A stretch of DNA of 64,000 nt from Dyadobacter luteus. Its GTDB lineage: Bacteria > Bacteroidota > Bacteroidia > Cytophagales > Spirosomataceae. Position numbers and translations under genes: made by a program. The stretch spans positions 248,001 through 312,000 of the forward strand of contig NZ_QNUL01000001.1 of NCBI RefSeq assembly GCF_003383615.1, read 5' to 3'. Positions 1 through 9,000 of the stretch are shown here, one piece after another (position 1 is the stretch's first letter; every line of letters starts with the position of its first letter). The notes below the pieces were generated by a model. It was not told the origin of the DNA, searched no databases, and worked only from the letters and a program-made list of their open reading frames with translations.

Positions 1-626
1 GGTTAGCATATATAATCGTTGCTTATAAATTCATACATCCCATTTTGCTAAAAATAAAAGGAAAAGAAAGTCTGAAAAAGATAGATATATGGTTGTTGAG
101 TATTTACCTGGGAGTGACAATTATATGGATAGCGTATTATACTGCCAATTACACTTCGTACATTGTAGGGGCATTGTCATTCAGCTTTATATTATACCTG
201 ATTGCGTTGTTGCTGATCTTCAGAAATAACAACGAGCCGGCCTTCTTTCAGGAAAAAGAAAAATACAAAAACAAACTCATTCCACTGGAAACACAGGAGC
301 ATATTGACCTGAAGCTATCCATCATTGCTGATCGCGAACTATTCGTAAATCCTAATTTCACACTTGAAGATGCAGCAAAGGAGCTAAAGGTAACGAAGCA
401 CATACTTTCCCAATATCTGAATGAAAAATTAGGAAAGTCTTTCTCAAATCTTATCAATGAGTACAGGATAGAGAAAGCAAAGGAATTGCTGAGAAATGAA
501 AAGAGCCATACTGTAGAGAGTATTGGATATGACAGCGGATTTAATTCCAAATCCACTTTCTTTACAACTTTCAAAAAGGTGACAGGCCTAACCCCAACCG
601 AATACCAGAAAAATCATTCAAAATGA
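1..626 (+). CDS. Membrane-anchored AraC-family regulator, 5' end cut by window edge
   Basis: The reading frame is open to the first base of the window, so the start lies upstream; the TTG at 45 is not a credible start. The visible part begins with hydrophobic segments (two clear transmembrane stretches before about codon 75), then a short charged linker, then a C-terminal AraC-type double helix-turn-helix of about 100 residues. The HTH ends with the family pattern ESIGYDSGFNSKSTFFTTFKK followed by TGLTPTEY, typical of complete AraC domains. In Bacteroidota such proteins usually have a multi-helix membrane domain that senses a signal and a cytoplasmic DNA-binding tail. Its target is unknown. 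The next gene starts 93 bp downstream on the same strand and could be a target, but nothing in the sequence proves this. Confidence 0.85.
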   Translation, partial: LAYIIVAYKFIHPILLKIKGKESLKKIDIWLLSIYLGVTIIWIAYYTANYTSYIVGALSFSFILYLIALLLIFRNNNEPAFFQEKEKYKNKLIPLETQEHIDLKLSIIADRELFVNPNFTLEDAAKELKVTKHILSQYLNEKLGKSFSNLINEYRIEKAKELLRNEKSHTVESIGYDSGFNSKSTFFTTFKKVTGLTPTEYQKNHSK

Positions 627-719
627 GTTCAATTTTATAAATCCGAACTCCAAAACCGTAAACCAAAACCCTCCACACCTGCTGTAACCACATATTTGCA
701 GACATTCAAAAAAGCAAAT

Positions 720-3125
720 ATGTACAAATCATTTTCAAAGTTTCGGTTAATGCTATGGATGAGCATTGGTTTTTTCTTATCCTCTATCTCAGTCTTTTCG
801 CAAAACAAAATTCTGTTTGTAGTTTCTAATCAGGATTACTACGGAAAATCTCAGATCAGAACCGCCAATCATTTTGGTGAAATTGTGGTACCTTATGAAA
901 TGTTCACCAAGTCCGGATACACTGTTGACTTTGTAAGTCCAAATGGTGGTGCTGTTCCAATCGGCTATATAAATGCTTCCGACAGTACTCATAAAAAATA
1001 TCTCTACGATACTTTTTTTATGAACAAACTCAAAACAACCATGTTACCAAACAAAATTGTTGCCGGAGATTACAGTGCAATTTTTTATGGTGGTGGCGGA
1101 GCAGCCATGTTTGGTATTGCAGAAAACAAAGACATTCAAAATCTGGCAAAGCAAATCTACTTTAAAAATGGAATAATCGCGGCTATTTGCCACGGCACCG
1201 CGGGACTGGCTTATTTAAAAGACAAAAATGGAAAATCGATTTATCGTGGCAAAAAAATAACCGGCTTTGCTGATAAATTTGAAGATAAGCAAGAGGAATA
1301 TTACAAAACATTTCCTTTTACTATTGACGAAGCGATCAGAAAAAACGAAGGTAATTTTGTACACACAGATAAATTAGGAGAAGGTTTTTACGTAGTAGAC
1401 GAACGGTTTGTAACGGGTCAGGACCCAAGTTCTGCACTGAAAATGACTGAAGAGATTATTACGCTCATTGAAAAAAGTAATTCAGCTATACATTCAGCAA
1501 ATACTAAAAACTTGGATAAAGTATTTGCTGAATGGGATGATAATATATATAAGCCAGGAGTTGCCGCAGGATTGTTGAAAGATGGAAAAATTGTTTACCT
1601 GAAAGGCTTTGGAAATGCTGATGTAAGCCGGGAAGTACCTGTTAATGCAGATACTAAATTTCAAATAGGTGCCATGTCAAAGCAATTCACAGCATTTGCA
1701 ATTCTTCTACTGGAAGAACAAGGAAAATTGTCATTATCCGATGATGTGCGTAAATATATCCCTCAGCTTCCGGATTATAAGCAAACCATTACAATAAAAC
1801 ATTTATTAAGTCAGTCGAGCGGTCTGCATGACATTATGGCAATAAAAGAAATCGCAGGTTGGCGAGAAAAGGATGTTTTCACACAGAAGGATGCATTGGG
1901 TTTGATTTTCCGGCAAAAGGAATTAGATTTTATCCCTGGAACAAAATTCTCTCAAACTTCTTCCGGAATTATTCTACTGACGGAGGTAATCAAAACTGTG
2001 ACAGGTCAAACACTTGCTGCATTTTCTCAGGAACATATTTTCCAACCATTGGGATTGGTAAATACTTTTTTCCATGACGACAATGAAATGATTACTCCGG
2101 ATATTGCCTTCTCCTATCAGGTCACCAAAAATAGTTTGAAACATAATCCGATCAACTATTCTATTGTGGGCACCACCAATCTATACACTTCGGCAGCGGA
2201 TTTGAGCCGCTGGTATCTCAATTTTGAAAACCCCAAAGTAGGCAGTAGAAAACTGATTGAAAAACTAACGACTCCTGTGACATTAAATGATGGCACAACC
2301 ACTTTCAATCCAACCGCAGGAAGACTTTTATACGGCCAGCAATACCTTCACGCAGAGCGCGGAGTTCCTAAAATATGGACATACGGTCTGGAAGGTGGCT
2401 ATGCCAGCAATATTTTCATATTCCCCAATCAAAAAATAATATCTTTTGTACTCGGAAATAATAACAGGTATAATGGTGGTCTGGCTATGAATATGGCTGC
2501 TGAAGTACTAGGTGATATTTTCCCTGAACCTCCCAGCATCGACTTTAGTAAGTTGCAGACAGTTAAAATTCCTTCGCAACAACTCAGCGCCTTCGCAGGT
2601 AATTACTGGGATAATGAGAGAGCATCCGGACTTAGGTTCTATGTAAAAAATGACACTTTACGTTTTCAAGTATTAAATAGTGTGAATGAAAGCTCACTGG
2701 TTCCTATTGATGAAAATATCTTTCAAATGGTAATCGATAGCGACGATGTGATCAAGTTCAGATTTCGTAAAGAAGGAAATAATTTAAAAATGATTTATAC
2801 TTCCGGAGAAAGTGATGACCATGTATACGAACGCTACACCTCTACAGTATATTCAGAAGCTGATCTGAAAGATTTTACTGGTACCTACTACTGCGAGTCA
2901 ATAAACGCCACTTATAATTTATCAGAAACAAACAATACTATAATTACAAGCAGCAGAGCCCAAAATAACATCGAATTTTGCGCTATAAAGCCCGACTTGT
3001 TTCTGAGCAAGAATAGAAATTTAGGAAGTATTAAATTTGTCCGGGACCAGAATAATAAGATCACTGGTTTTTCTGTCAATTCTGATAGGATCAGGAATCT
3101 GCACTTTGAAAAAATAACGATATAG
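720..3125 (+). CDS. Secreted DJ-1/PfpI domain fused to a catalytically degenerate beta-lactamase-fold domain
   Basis: I start this at the ATG at 720, because the earlier TTG at 696 would only lengthen the signal region. Residues 1-28 form a signal peptide ending near VFSQ. Residues about 30-250 are a DJ-1/PfpI domain with a GGGGAA turn and a nucleophile elbow carrying Cys157 (AICHG). Residues about 260-600 have the fold pattern of class C beta-lactamase-like serine hydrolases, but the SxxK serine is Ala318 (AMSK), the YxN motif reads Gln412-Thr-Ser414, and the third HxG-like motif reads GLEGG. Two small beta-rich repeats follow to the C-terminus (FAGNYW and FTGTYY starts). The DJ-1 part may be active. 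The hydrolase part is probably a binding module. It acts in the periplasm or outside the cell; its substrate is unknown. Confidence 0.85.
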   Translation: MYKSFSKFRLMLWMSIGFFLSSISVFSQNKILFVVSNQDYYGKSQIRTANHFGEIVVPYEMFTKSGYTVDFVSPNGGAVPIGYINASDSTHKKYLYDTFFMNKLKTTMLPNKIVAGDYSAIFYGGGGAAMFGIAENKDIQNLAKQIYFKNGIIAAICHGTAGLAYLKDKNGKSIYRGKKITGFADKFEDKQEEYYKTFPFTIDEAIRKNEGNFVHTDKLGEGFYVVDERFVTGQDPSSALKMTEEIITLIEKSNSAIHSANTKNLDKVFAEWDDNIYKPGVAAGLLKDGKIVYLKGFGNADVSREVPVNADTKFQIGAMSKQFTAFAILLLEEQGKLSLSDDVRKYIPQLPDYKQTITIKHLLSQSSGLHDIMAIKEIAGWREKDVFTQKDALGLIFRQKELDFIPGTKFSQTSSGIILLTEVIKTVTGQTLAAFSQEHIFQPLGLVNTFFHDDNEMITPDIAFSYQVTKNSLKHNPINYSIVGTTNLYTSAADLSRWYLNFENPKVGSRKLIEKLTTPVTLNDGTTTFNPTAGRLLYGQQYLHAERGVPKIWTYGLEGGYASNIFIFPNQKIISFVLGNNNRYNGGLAMNMAAEVLGDIFPEPPSIDFSKLQTVKIPSQQLSAFAGNYWDNERASGLRFYVKNDTLRFQVLNSVNESSLVPIDENIFQMVIDSDDVIKFRFRKEGNNLKMIYTSGESDDHVYERYTSTVYSEADLKDFTGTYYCESINATYNLSETNNTIITSSRAQNNIEFCAIKPDLFLSKNRNLGSIKFVRDQNNKITGFSVNSDRIRNLHFEKITI

Positions 3126-3206
3126 CCTCAAAATATGTAGAATTAAAAAAAATATAAGTAGAATATTATCAACCTGTTAGAACCTTTAAGGTATCTGTAA
3201 AAAGTT

Positions 3207-3241
3207 AAAATCACCATGGACTGTAAGCTCATGGTGATTTT
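3207..3241. terminator. Bidirectional hairpin between convergent genes
   Basis: A perfect 12-bp stem (AAAATCACCATG / CATGGTGATTTT) surrounds an 11-nt loop. It lies about 80 bp past the DJ-1 fusion gene and directly after the stop of a possible small minus-strand gene. On the minus strand the stem is followed by AACTTTTTAC, so it fits a terminator better in that direction. The rest of 3126-3447 holds the small reading frame described next and an imperfect direct repeat of TCAAATAATGCTT near 3243-3270. Confidence 0.55.
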
Positions 3242-3371
3242 ACAAATAATGCTTCTTCAAATAATGCTTAATCTTTTCCCTATCTGTTGTTGTATTCTTC
3301 TTTAGCTTAACATCATCCATTGTTAACCACTTCAGAAACGCGATTGTGGTTGGGATAATGGTGATAAGCAC
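3240..3371 (-). CDS. Possible 43-residue small protein or gene remnant
   Basis: A GTG-initiated frame of 43 codons runs from 3371 to a TAA at 3240. It encodes a hydrophobic start (LITIIPTTIAFLKWL) and then a strongly basic, lysine-rich tail ending in KHYLKKHYL. The stop codon sits directly on the hairpin at 3207-3241, which would serve as its terminator. The composition is protein-like, and it is the only plausible content of the roughly 320-bp gap. I do not recognise a family. It could be a real short membrane-associated peptide, the last exposed part of a decayed gene, or chance. There is no ATG and no clear ribosome binding site, so confidence is low. Confidence 0.25.
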   Translation of the reverse strand: MLITIIPTTIAFLKWLTMDDVKLKKNTTTDREKIKHYLKKHYL

Positions 3372-3447
3372 AATTCACATGAGCTACCGGATTTATATAT
3401 TAGCAACAACATTTATGCGTTTCCAATAAGTCAGACTTGGTTCAACT

Positions 3448-3837
3448 TTATTTCAACCGCTCCAGTTTACCCTTCCTCTTGACCAAATTCTTATAATCCC
3501 ATTGAATATCCCTCGCCTTTGTAAGCCATCCGTGCAATGCCGGAATATCTACTTGTTCAAGCGAAGTATAACGCTTTTCCGCTGCTTTAAACTTTCCTTC
3601 AGTTTTCAATTCTTCCTCTTCAAAACTTTGTCCGCTCCAGAATAGAAGCCGGACACTGTCTTTGAGTTTACTGTATCCGGCAACAGGATTCCCATTCAAA
3701 AACCAAACCGGATGTGCATGCCAGATTTTATTCTCGGCTTCCGGTAATAGGTTGTCTATTTCCGTGGCCAGCAAATCACAAATACGTTTATCCTCTTGCG
3801 ACAGTGTACTGTTATATTCAGCTATTTCCTTCTTCAT
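3448..3837 (-). CDS. DUF1801-family protein (YdhG-like)
   Basis: I place the start at the ATG at 3837; the in-frame TTG at 3861 would overlap the upstream gene. The 129-residue product matches the DUF1801 pattern: a helical N-terminus, an IWHAHPVWFLNGNPVAGY segment in the middle, an LLFWSG strand, and a basic C-terminus (KNLVKRKGKLERL). These are small cytosolic proteins with an iron-chaperone frataxin-like fold and no established catalytic role. It lies 4 nt after the 2H phosphoesterase gene and is surely co-transcribed with it. The pairing suggests linked roles, but I cannot say what they are. Confidence 0.75.
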   Translation of the reverse strand: MKKEIAEYNSTLSQEDKRICDLLATEIDNLLPEAENKIWHAHPVWFLNGNPVAGYSKLKDSVRLLFWSGQSFEEEELKTEGKFKAAEKRYTSLEQVDIPALHGWLTKARDIQWDYKNLVKRKGKLERLK

Positions 3838-3841
3838 TTTA

Positions 3842-4420
3842 TCAGAAGTTAGTTTCTCCAAAATTCACTTTCCCACTCACCTGATAAGCACCTTTGGCTT
3901 TATATTCTTTTTTGTAGATAGCTACACTACTGCACAAACAGTGCCGCAAATTGATTTCTGTGTCCTTCATCTTATCCCATATCTCAGAACTAACATACCT
4001 GGCCAGGGTCAGGTGCAAATCAGGAAGCTTAGTAACTTTACCACCAATAGCAGTCATAAATTCCTTATTAAAATCTTTGATCGCTTCACTATTCGCTATG
4101 CCCAGCTTCAAAGTCAATCCTCCTCTGCCCGGAAAATAGCCCAGCTCAGAAAATTCAATTAAAAGTGGTTGTTGAGTAGAAAGAAAGTTACGGATTGCCA
4201 TTGTAACTCTCTCATCATTTTCCGGACAAACTACGCCATCAATCGACACATGCGAGAGTTTAGTTAGCTGAGAAGGCTTCACGCCCAAGTCAGTGAGCAA
4301 GCGGTATATATCGGCGATCTCTGTAAGACCAGCTTCGTCAGGCAACAAAACAGGATAATATTCACAACGAACAGGAACCGCTCCAAAAAGATCAGTCTGA
4401 CCAAAATCTACACCCGCCAT
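3842..4420 (-). CDS. 2H phosphoesterase superfamily protein (2'-5' RNA ligase-like)
   Basis: The 192-residue product carries the two His-x-Ser/Thr signatures of the 2H superfamily: HVS near residue 68 (KLSHVSIDG) and HLT near residue 145 (PDLHLTLARY). They are about 75 residues apart, as expected for the two lobes of the fold. Family members cleave or form 2'-5' phosphodiester bonds or cyclic phosphates on RNA or small nucleotides. The real substrate here is unknown. It is the first gene of a two-gene unit with the DUF1801 gene 4 nt downstream. The N-terminal 55 residues are longer than in minimal LigT proteins. Confidence 0.75.
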   Translation of the reverse strand: MAGVDFGQTDLFGAVPVRCEYYPVLLPDEAGLTEIADIYRLLTDLGVKPSQLTKLSHVSIDGVVCPENDERVTMAIRNFLSTQQPLLIEFSELGYFPGRGGLTLKLGIANSEAIKDFNKEFMTAIGGKVTKLPDLHLTLARYVSSEIWDKMKDTEINLRHCLCSSVAIYKKEYKAKGAYQVSGKVNFGETNF

Positions 4421-4505
4421 TTATTTAAAAATTTAGTCCAAAAATATTAATACTTGCGCCCTGAGCCCTTTTCATCACTCCCGTCCCCATGCCCTTCGCC
4501 CCTAC

Positions 4506-5915
4506 TTAAACCCACCTTAACCCTTTTTTCAGCCACTCTTCCAATCTGGCTGAATAAGGCGGATATAAAAACTTCATCGTACCAAACCTGCGTTTCATCA
4601 CGCCTTTGGCATTTGAAAATTCCTTAAATCCGTAAAATCCATTCGATTTACCAATTCCGCTGTTATTGACGCCGCCGAATGGAATCTGTGTATGTCCGAA
4701 CTGCGTAAGCATCTCATTCACAAGTGCATTTCCGGAGCTGGTATTTTTCAAAATCTGCTCAATTGTAGCATTATTTTTCGAATGAATGTATAGAGCCAAA
4801 GGTTTTTCTCCATCGTTGACGATGTTGATTGCCTGTTCCACCGATTGGAAAGTCATAACTGGTAAAACAGGACCAAATATTTCTTCATTCATCACACTCA
4901 TTTCCCTCGTAACGTGGGTTAGTAAGGTCGGTGCAAAGTAGCGGGATTTAGAATTACAATCATCTCCGGTTTCCACAACTGCCCCCAGCTCTTTTGCATT
5001 CTGTAAATGAGCCTGTAATCTTTCAAAATGTTTGGTATTCACAATCCTACCATAGGAAGCAGATTCTTCAATTGTCTGCGCATTAACAACATACATTTTC
5101 AGAATTACCCTTTTTAGTTCTGATACCAATTGCGGCTCCACAGATTGATCAACCAAAACGTAATCCGGAGCAATACAAGTCTGACCATTATTGAAAAATT
5201 TGGCCCAGGCAATCCGTTCGGCACTTGCTTTAACATCGGCTGTAGCATCCACAATGGAAGGGGATTTCCCTCCAAGCTCCAGCGTCACAGAAGCCAGGTG
5301 TTCAGCTGCAGCTCTCATCACAATCTTACCAACGGCAGGGCTACCTGTAAAAAAGATATGGTTGAATGGTAATTTCAGTAAGGCGCTGGCGGTATCTGCA
5401 TCCCCCTGAATTACAACAACTTCATTATCATTAAACAGACTTTGGATTGTTTGACTGACAAAGTCTGCCGAATAGGGAGTCATCTCCGACGGCTTTACAA
5501 TCGCAGTACAGCCTGCTGCTATGGCTGATACGAGAGGTTTCAAAGCCAGAGCAATGGGATAATTCCAGGGAGCTATGATTAAGGTACATCCCTTAGGTTC
5601 ATACTGAATATATGCTGATGTCCCAATCATCGTTAAAGGAGTGCTTTGACGTTCAGGTTTCATCCACTGGTGCAGATGTTTTATTGTATGAGTAATCTCA
5701 TTGATCAGCACCAGCAATTCACCTATGATTGTTTCCGCAGCGGGCTTGCCAAAATCCTGTTTCGTGGCCTCACATGCCTGATCTACACGAGCAAGTAAAT
5801 ATTCCCGCAGCTTTTTCAACTTTGCTATTCTGACATGGGAATCAGTGGCAGCTATTACGTGCCTATTTTCCCATTGCCGATTGAAAATAGCACTTAATTC
5901 CAGGTCTGTCATCAT
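4506..5915 (-). CDS. Aldehyde dehydrogenase, ALDH3-like
   Basis: This NAD(P)-dependent enzyme would oxidise aldehydes to carboxylic acids in the cytosol. At 469 residues it has the short length of class 3 and coniferyl-aldehyde-type enzymes. Visible catalytic parts are Asn118 in APWNYP, the general base Glu213 in LELGGKSP and the nucleophile Cys247 in NNGQTCIAPD, with the cofactor loop FTGSPAVGK near 189. The C-terminus carries the FGG-type substrate motif (IPFGGVNNSG) and a basic amphipathic tail (SARLEEWLKKGLRW), as in membrane-associated fatty aldehyde dehydrogenases. All key residues are present. It is divergent from the XRE regulator with a 167-bp gap, so that regulator may control it; this is inferred only from position. 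Confidence 0.9.
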   Translation of the reverse strand: MMTDLELSAIFNRQWENRHVIAATDSHVRIAKLKKLREYLLARVDQACEATKQDFGKPAAETIIGELLVLINEITHTIKHLHQWMKPERQSTPLTMIGTSAYIQYEPKGCTLIIAPWNYPIALALKPLVSAIAAGCTAIVKPSEMTPYSADFVSQTIQSLFNDNEVVVIQGDADTASALLKLPFNHIFFTGSPAVGKIVMRAAAEHLASVTLELGGKSPSIVDATADVKASAERIAWAKFFNNGQTCIAPDYVLVDQSVEPQLVSELKRVILKMYVVNAQTIEESASYGRIVNTKHFERLQAHLQNAKELGAVVETGDDCNSKSRYFAPTLLTHVTREMSVMNEEIFGPVLPVMTFQSVEQAINIVNDGEKPLALYIHSKNNATIEQILKNTSSGNALVNEMLTQFGHTQIPFGGVNNSGIGKSNGFYGFKEFSNAKGVMKRRFGTMKFLYPPYSARLEEWLKKGLRWV

Positions 5916-6082
5916 TAATCAATTGTTTAGGAAAACGGGAATGATTCACCCTCATGTCCTGCAACGCTCATTGCAATGCAGCCAAATATCACAAGAAAAC
6001 CGCTTTATTACTCTTGCTAAAATTGATTTATTACTAAAAATGTTGTCATTTAGTAGTCAGTTTCACAACCGCATCGTTTTTC

Positions 6083-7093
6083 ATGAGTATTGTCAGCAAT
6101 AATATCAAGTACCTTCGCAAACTGAGCGGACTGACACAGGAGCAGTTTGCCAACAAAATCGATATTAAAAGATCGTTGCTGGGTGCCTATGAAGAAGCGC
6201 GTGCCAATCCGAATCTGACCAATCTGGAAAACATGGCTTCGGCCTTTGGTATCAGTGTTGACAATCTGATCAAAAGTGATTTAAGACAATCTGCCGAGAA
6301 ATCGGAATTATCGTTGCCTTTTACCCGCTCCACGCAAATGACCGTATCTCATTCCGGTATGGTATCTGCTCCCAGGAAACCTGTTGTTACTGAATTCAGG
6401 CAACAGGAAAAACCAGAGGCAATATTAAAAAATGAATCAACCGTAGAGGTAGCAAAGCAGTTGTCTCAGCCCCTGCCAGATCCTGTTCACAGACAAGAAA
6501 CAAAGATTCCTGATGCTGCCCGGGACGGAGGACAAGCATCTTATAAAGCAAACAATGAGGGGCAAGTCCCGGTTTTCAATAACAGCTATTCAGCAGATCA
6601 GTCTGCTTTACCCGTTGCTAAAACTTTCCCTATTATTCAGCTGGTGTCTGTTCAGCAGCAACAGGAATACATCAGGCATCATCAAAATCCGTCTTTTGTA
6701 GCTTCTCTCCCTCCTTTTCAACTGCCGAATCTTCCCTGGGATTATTACCGTGCCTTTGAAATCGGAAATGATTTTACCTATCCGGGAGCATTACTCGTAG
6801 GCTCATTTATCCGTAACTGGTACGATATCCGACCGGATGTAAATTATATTTTTTTGTTAAAAAATGAAGGTATCGTTTACAGGAAAGCGATAAACGAAGT
6901 TCAGGCAAATGGTAGTTTCAGATTGATCTCTGATTTGAACACCATACCAGCAATACATGCGCGGTTGTCAGATATACTGGAAGTTTGGGAAGTGAAAGCC
7001 TTTGTAAGTATACAAATGCCTGCTGTAATCCCCTCCATGGAAAAGATTGGGCAACTGGTAGATGAATTAACAAAGGAACTTCAGAGGAAGTAA
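6083..7093 (+). CDS. XRE-family regulator with a catalytically dead S24-like C-terminal domain
   Basis: Residues about 5-65 form a canonical Cro/C1 helix-turn-helix (LRKLSGLTQEQFANKI...NLENMASAFGISVDNLI). A low-complexity linker of about 120 residues rich in Gln, Pro and Ser follows. The last roughly 130 residues resemble the LexA/S24 peptidase fold (YYRAFEIGNDFTYPGALLVG, then YIFLLKNEGIVYRKAI). The usual catalytic GDSM is replaced by GNDF, so self-cleavage is not expected. Such regulators are common in Bacteroidota and probably bind a ligand or dimerise through this domain. The start ATG at 6083 precedes the HTH directly. It is divergent from the aldehyde dehydrogenase and convergent with the 257-residue unknown. 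Confidence 0.8.
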   Translation: MSIVSNNIKYLRKLSGLTQEQFANKIDIKRSLLGAYEEARANPNLTNLENMASAFGISVDNLIKSDLRQSAEKSELSLPFTRSTQMTVSHSGMVSAPRKPVVTEFRQQEKPEAILKNESTVEVAKQLSQPLPDPVHRQETKIPDAARDGGQASYKANNEGQVPVFNNSYSADQSALPVAKTFPIIQLVSVQQQQEYIRHHQNPSFVASLPPFQLPNLPWDYYRAFEIGNDFTYPGALLVGSFIRNWYDIRPDVNYIFLLKNEGIVYRKAINEVQANGSFRLISDLNTIPAIHARLSDILEVWEVKAFVSIQMPAVIPSMEKIGQLVDELTKELQRK

Positions 7094-7099
7094 CAAACA

Positions 7100-7123
7100 A
7101 GAGAGCTCTTTAACAAGCTCTCT
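7100..7123. terminator. Hairpin between convergent genes
   Basis: An 8-bp stem (AGAGAGCT / AGCTCTCT) with an 8-nt loop fills most of the 43-bp gap between the XRE regulator and the unknown minus-strand gene. It lacks a long T-tract on either strand, so termination strength is uncertain. Confidence 0.45.
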
Positions 7124-7136
7124 CTGAATTTATTCT

Positions 7137-7910
7137 TTATGATGCCAGCGATTTGAATATCGCTTCGATTTTTTGTAACTCTTTACTTTTTGACGTCGGT
7201 TCTACCACCGCTACACCCAATTGAAACCAAAGTCCATCGCCCGCAGAAATGTAAGTTCCATTCTTAGTAGGCTTTGATTCTGCAGCATTGTCTTCAAGAA
7301 ATTCAGCTTTGTAAACCGTATCCATTACTTTCTCTAATTGGGACCATTTCAACGGCTTGGCTGCTTCACCATTCTTCACAAGAGAAAATTCTTTGCTTGC
7401 AAACGATGCGATCAAATCTATCGACGTTTTATCTGCGCCATCTATGCTGAGGTAATTCAGTTCAAAAGCTTTTTCTCTTCCAGCCTTTTCAAAAATAGCT
7501 TGCATAAATTCCTGCAAAAAGTAATTCCAGCGATCTTTATCTACAGGATATACAGTCACACGCTTGCCATTTTCCTCCAGCTCAATTTCAATAAAGTCTT
7601 CATATTCTTCTTCTTCACGCTGACGAATGATCTTTGAAGATGAAAAAATCGAGTCAAATTCCTTAATCCATAACGCAGGTATTGACCCTTTCCATTTGAA
7701 ATCATCGTTCTTGGTAAAACCTTCGTCAATGATCTCGTCTTCCGACATATCTTCCCGGTCGGTATAGGTAATCGAAAAATCAACTTCTACTTCGTCGCGG
7801 GAAATCAGATGAATATCCAGACTGTAGAAGTTTGAAAATGGTGCAGGAACTACCGGTGCTGTCTGGTAGCGTAATGTATATAAACCTGGTATCTGAAGAT
7901 TCTTATCCAT
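7137..7910 (-). CDS. Conserved-type unknown protein coupled to menE
   Basis: I do not recognise a named family. The 257-residue product has no signal peptide or membrane segment. It is acidic, with a run of glutamates in the middle (QREEEEYEDFIEIELEE). The N-terminus alternates short beta-strands (GLYTLRYQTAPVV) and the C-terminus is helical. The phrase DGLWFQLGVAVVEPTS near the end looks like a conserved core. The gene starts with ATG inside the last codons of menE (8-nt overlap), so the two are translated together. A role linked to quinone synthesis or to MenE itself is possible but rests on position only. Confidence 0.7.
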   Translation of the reverse strand: MDKNLQIPGLYTLRYQTAPVVPAPFSNFYSLDIHLISRDEVEVDFSITYTDREDMSEDEIIDEGFTKNDDFKWKGSIPALWIKEFDSIFSSSKIIRQREEEEYEDFIEIELEENGKRVTVYPVDKDRWNYFLQEFMQAIFEKAGREKAFELNYLSIDGADKTSIDLIASFASKEFSLVKNGEAAKPLKWSQLEKVMDTVYKAEFLEDNAAESKPTKNGTYISAGDGLWFQLGVAVVEPTSKSKELQKIEAIFKSLAS

Positions 7911-9000
7911 TTGAACTATTGAAATACGTATTTGCTGTTTGCCTTTTGTCTATTTTATCTGTGGCGGTTTTTTGAAACCGGTCTGCAAAGTAAACATGTT
8001 TTGGCGTTTCAAATGCGGAAAGATGTCTTCTTATTTCTATCAAAAGTTTTTCTGATTCCAATTTTCCGGTCTCCAGCTCTACAAAAAGCACTAATTTCTG
8101 ACCCAATTTTTCATCGGGCTCATACCAGCTATAGAAAGCTGCGTCCTCACCAAATTCATATAAGACCTTGGCTACAGCTTCATCCACCTTATCGAGCAGG
8201 ATTTTGACGCCGCCGGAATTGATGACATTATCCGCACGCCCCAACCAGCGAAATCTATTTTCCGATTCAAATTCAACAAGATCGTTGGTCTGAACAAGCA
8301 CATCGTTAGTCATTGGCCCGGCTACAAAGAGGCAACCTCTCTCATCGGTTCCTGCGCTTACCGATGGTAATAAGGTATATAAATCGGTAGCGCCATCCAC
8401 GCCGTTCAGCCTTTTCAGCGCGACGTGCGAAACCGTTTCCGTCATTCCATAACTCTGATACACGGGTTGATTTAACTCTTTGATGCGATTCAGCAGCGGT
8501 AATCCCACCGGTGCGCCACCCAGTAATATTGTTCCGTATAAGCCAACTCTGTTGCGTGTCAATTCATTCTCCAGACAAGCAGCCAACTGCATCGGAACCA
8601 GCGCAGTAAAGTCGAACTGTTGATCCAGATTCATAATGGGATTAGAAGTTGGCTCCACGACCGTCAATTTCCAATTCAACTCCATACCTCTTACCAGCAT
8701 CATCACCCCCGCCACATATTCGGTATGAAGACATACCAGTGCACGGGTACCTTCTCCTAACTGTAAAGCTTTACCTGTCATAGCAGCACTACCCTGCATC
8801 TGGCTGCGGAGAATATGAATAGGCTTAGGTATGCCGGTAGATCCGGAGGTGTGTAAGGTAAAATCCGGCTCTCCCGCTATCCAACGCTGCATGAAATCGT
8901 ACGCACGAGCCATATAGGGATGGACAGGCCTGAGTTCAGTAAGTATTTTATTACGATTAGTATTCCAGCCTCCGTTCTCTGATTCTGTTTGCTTATTCAT
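7903..9000 (-). CDS. menE: o-Succinylbenzoate-CoA ligase (MenE), short form
   Basis: This AMP-forming ligase would activate o-succinylbenzoate with CoA in menaquinone synthesis. The P-loop-like signature LHTSGSTGIPKP is near residue 50, the YGMTETVSHV motif near 190 and the adenylate-binding GRADNVINSGG near 255. A C-terminal hinge lysine region (FQKTATDKIDKR) is present. At 365 residues from the ATG at 9000 it is shorter than the usual 450-490 because the N-terminal lobe is reduced, as in other Bacteroidota MenE proteins. I prefer the ATG at 9000 over the TTG at 9021. menB lies divergently 201 bp away, which supports the assignment over a generic acyl-CoA ligase. The unknown gene overlaps its end. 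Confidence 0.85.
   Translation of the reverse strand: MNKQTESENGGWNTNRNKILTELRPVHPYMARAYDFMQRWIAGEPDFTLHTSGSTGIPKPIHILRSQMQGSAAMTGKALQLGEGTRALVCLHTEYVAGVMMLVRGMELNWKLTVVEPTSNPIMNLDQQFDFTALVPMQLAACLENELTRNRVGLYGTILLGGAPVGLPLLNRIKELNQPVYQSYGMTETVSHVALKRLNGVDGATDLYTLLPSVSAGTDERGCLFVAGPMTNDVLVQTNDLVEFESENRFRWLGRADNVINSGGVKILLDKVDEAVAKVLYEFGEDAAFYSWYEPDEKLGQKLVLFVELETGKLESEKLLIEIRRHLSAFETPKHVYFADRFQKTATDKIDKRQTANTYFNSSNG

Noticed and set aside
3243..3270. Direct repeat TCAAATAATGCTT as the start of a CRISPR or tandem array
   Set aside because: There are only two imperfect copies with no spacer structure; they lie inside the possible small coding frame and encode its repeated HYLKK ending.
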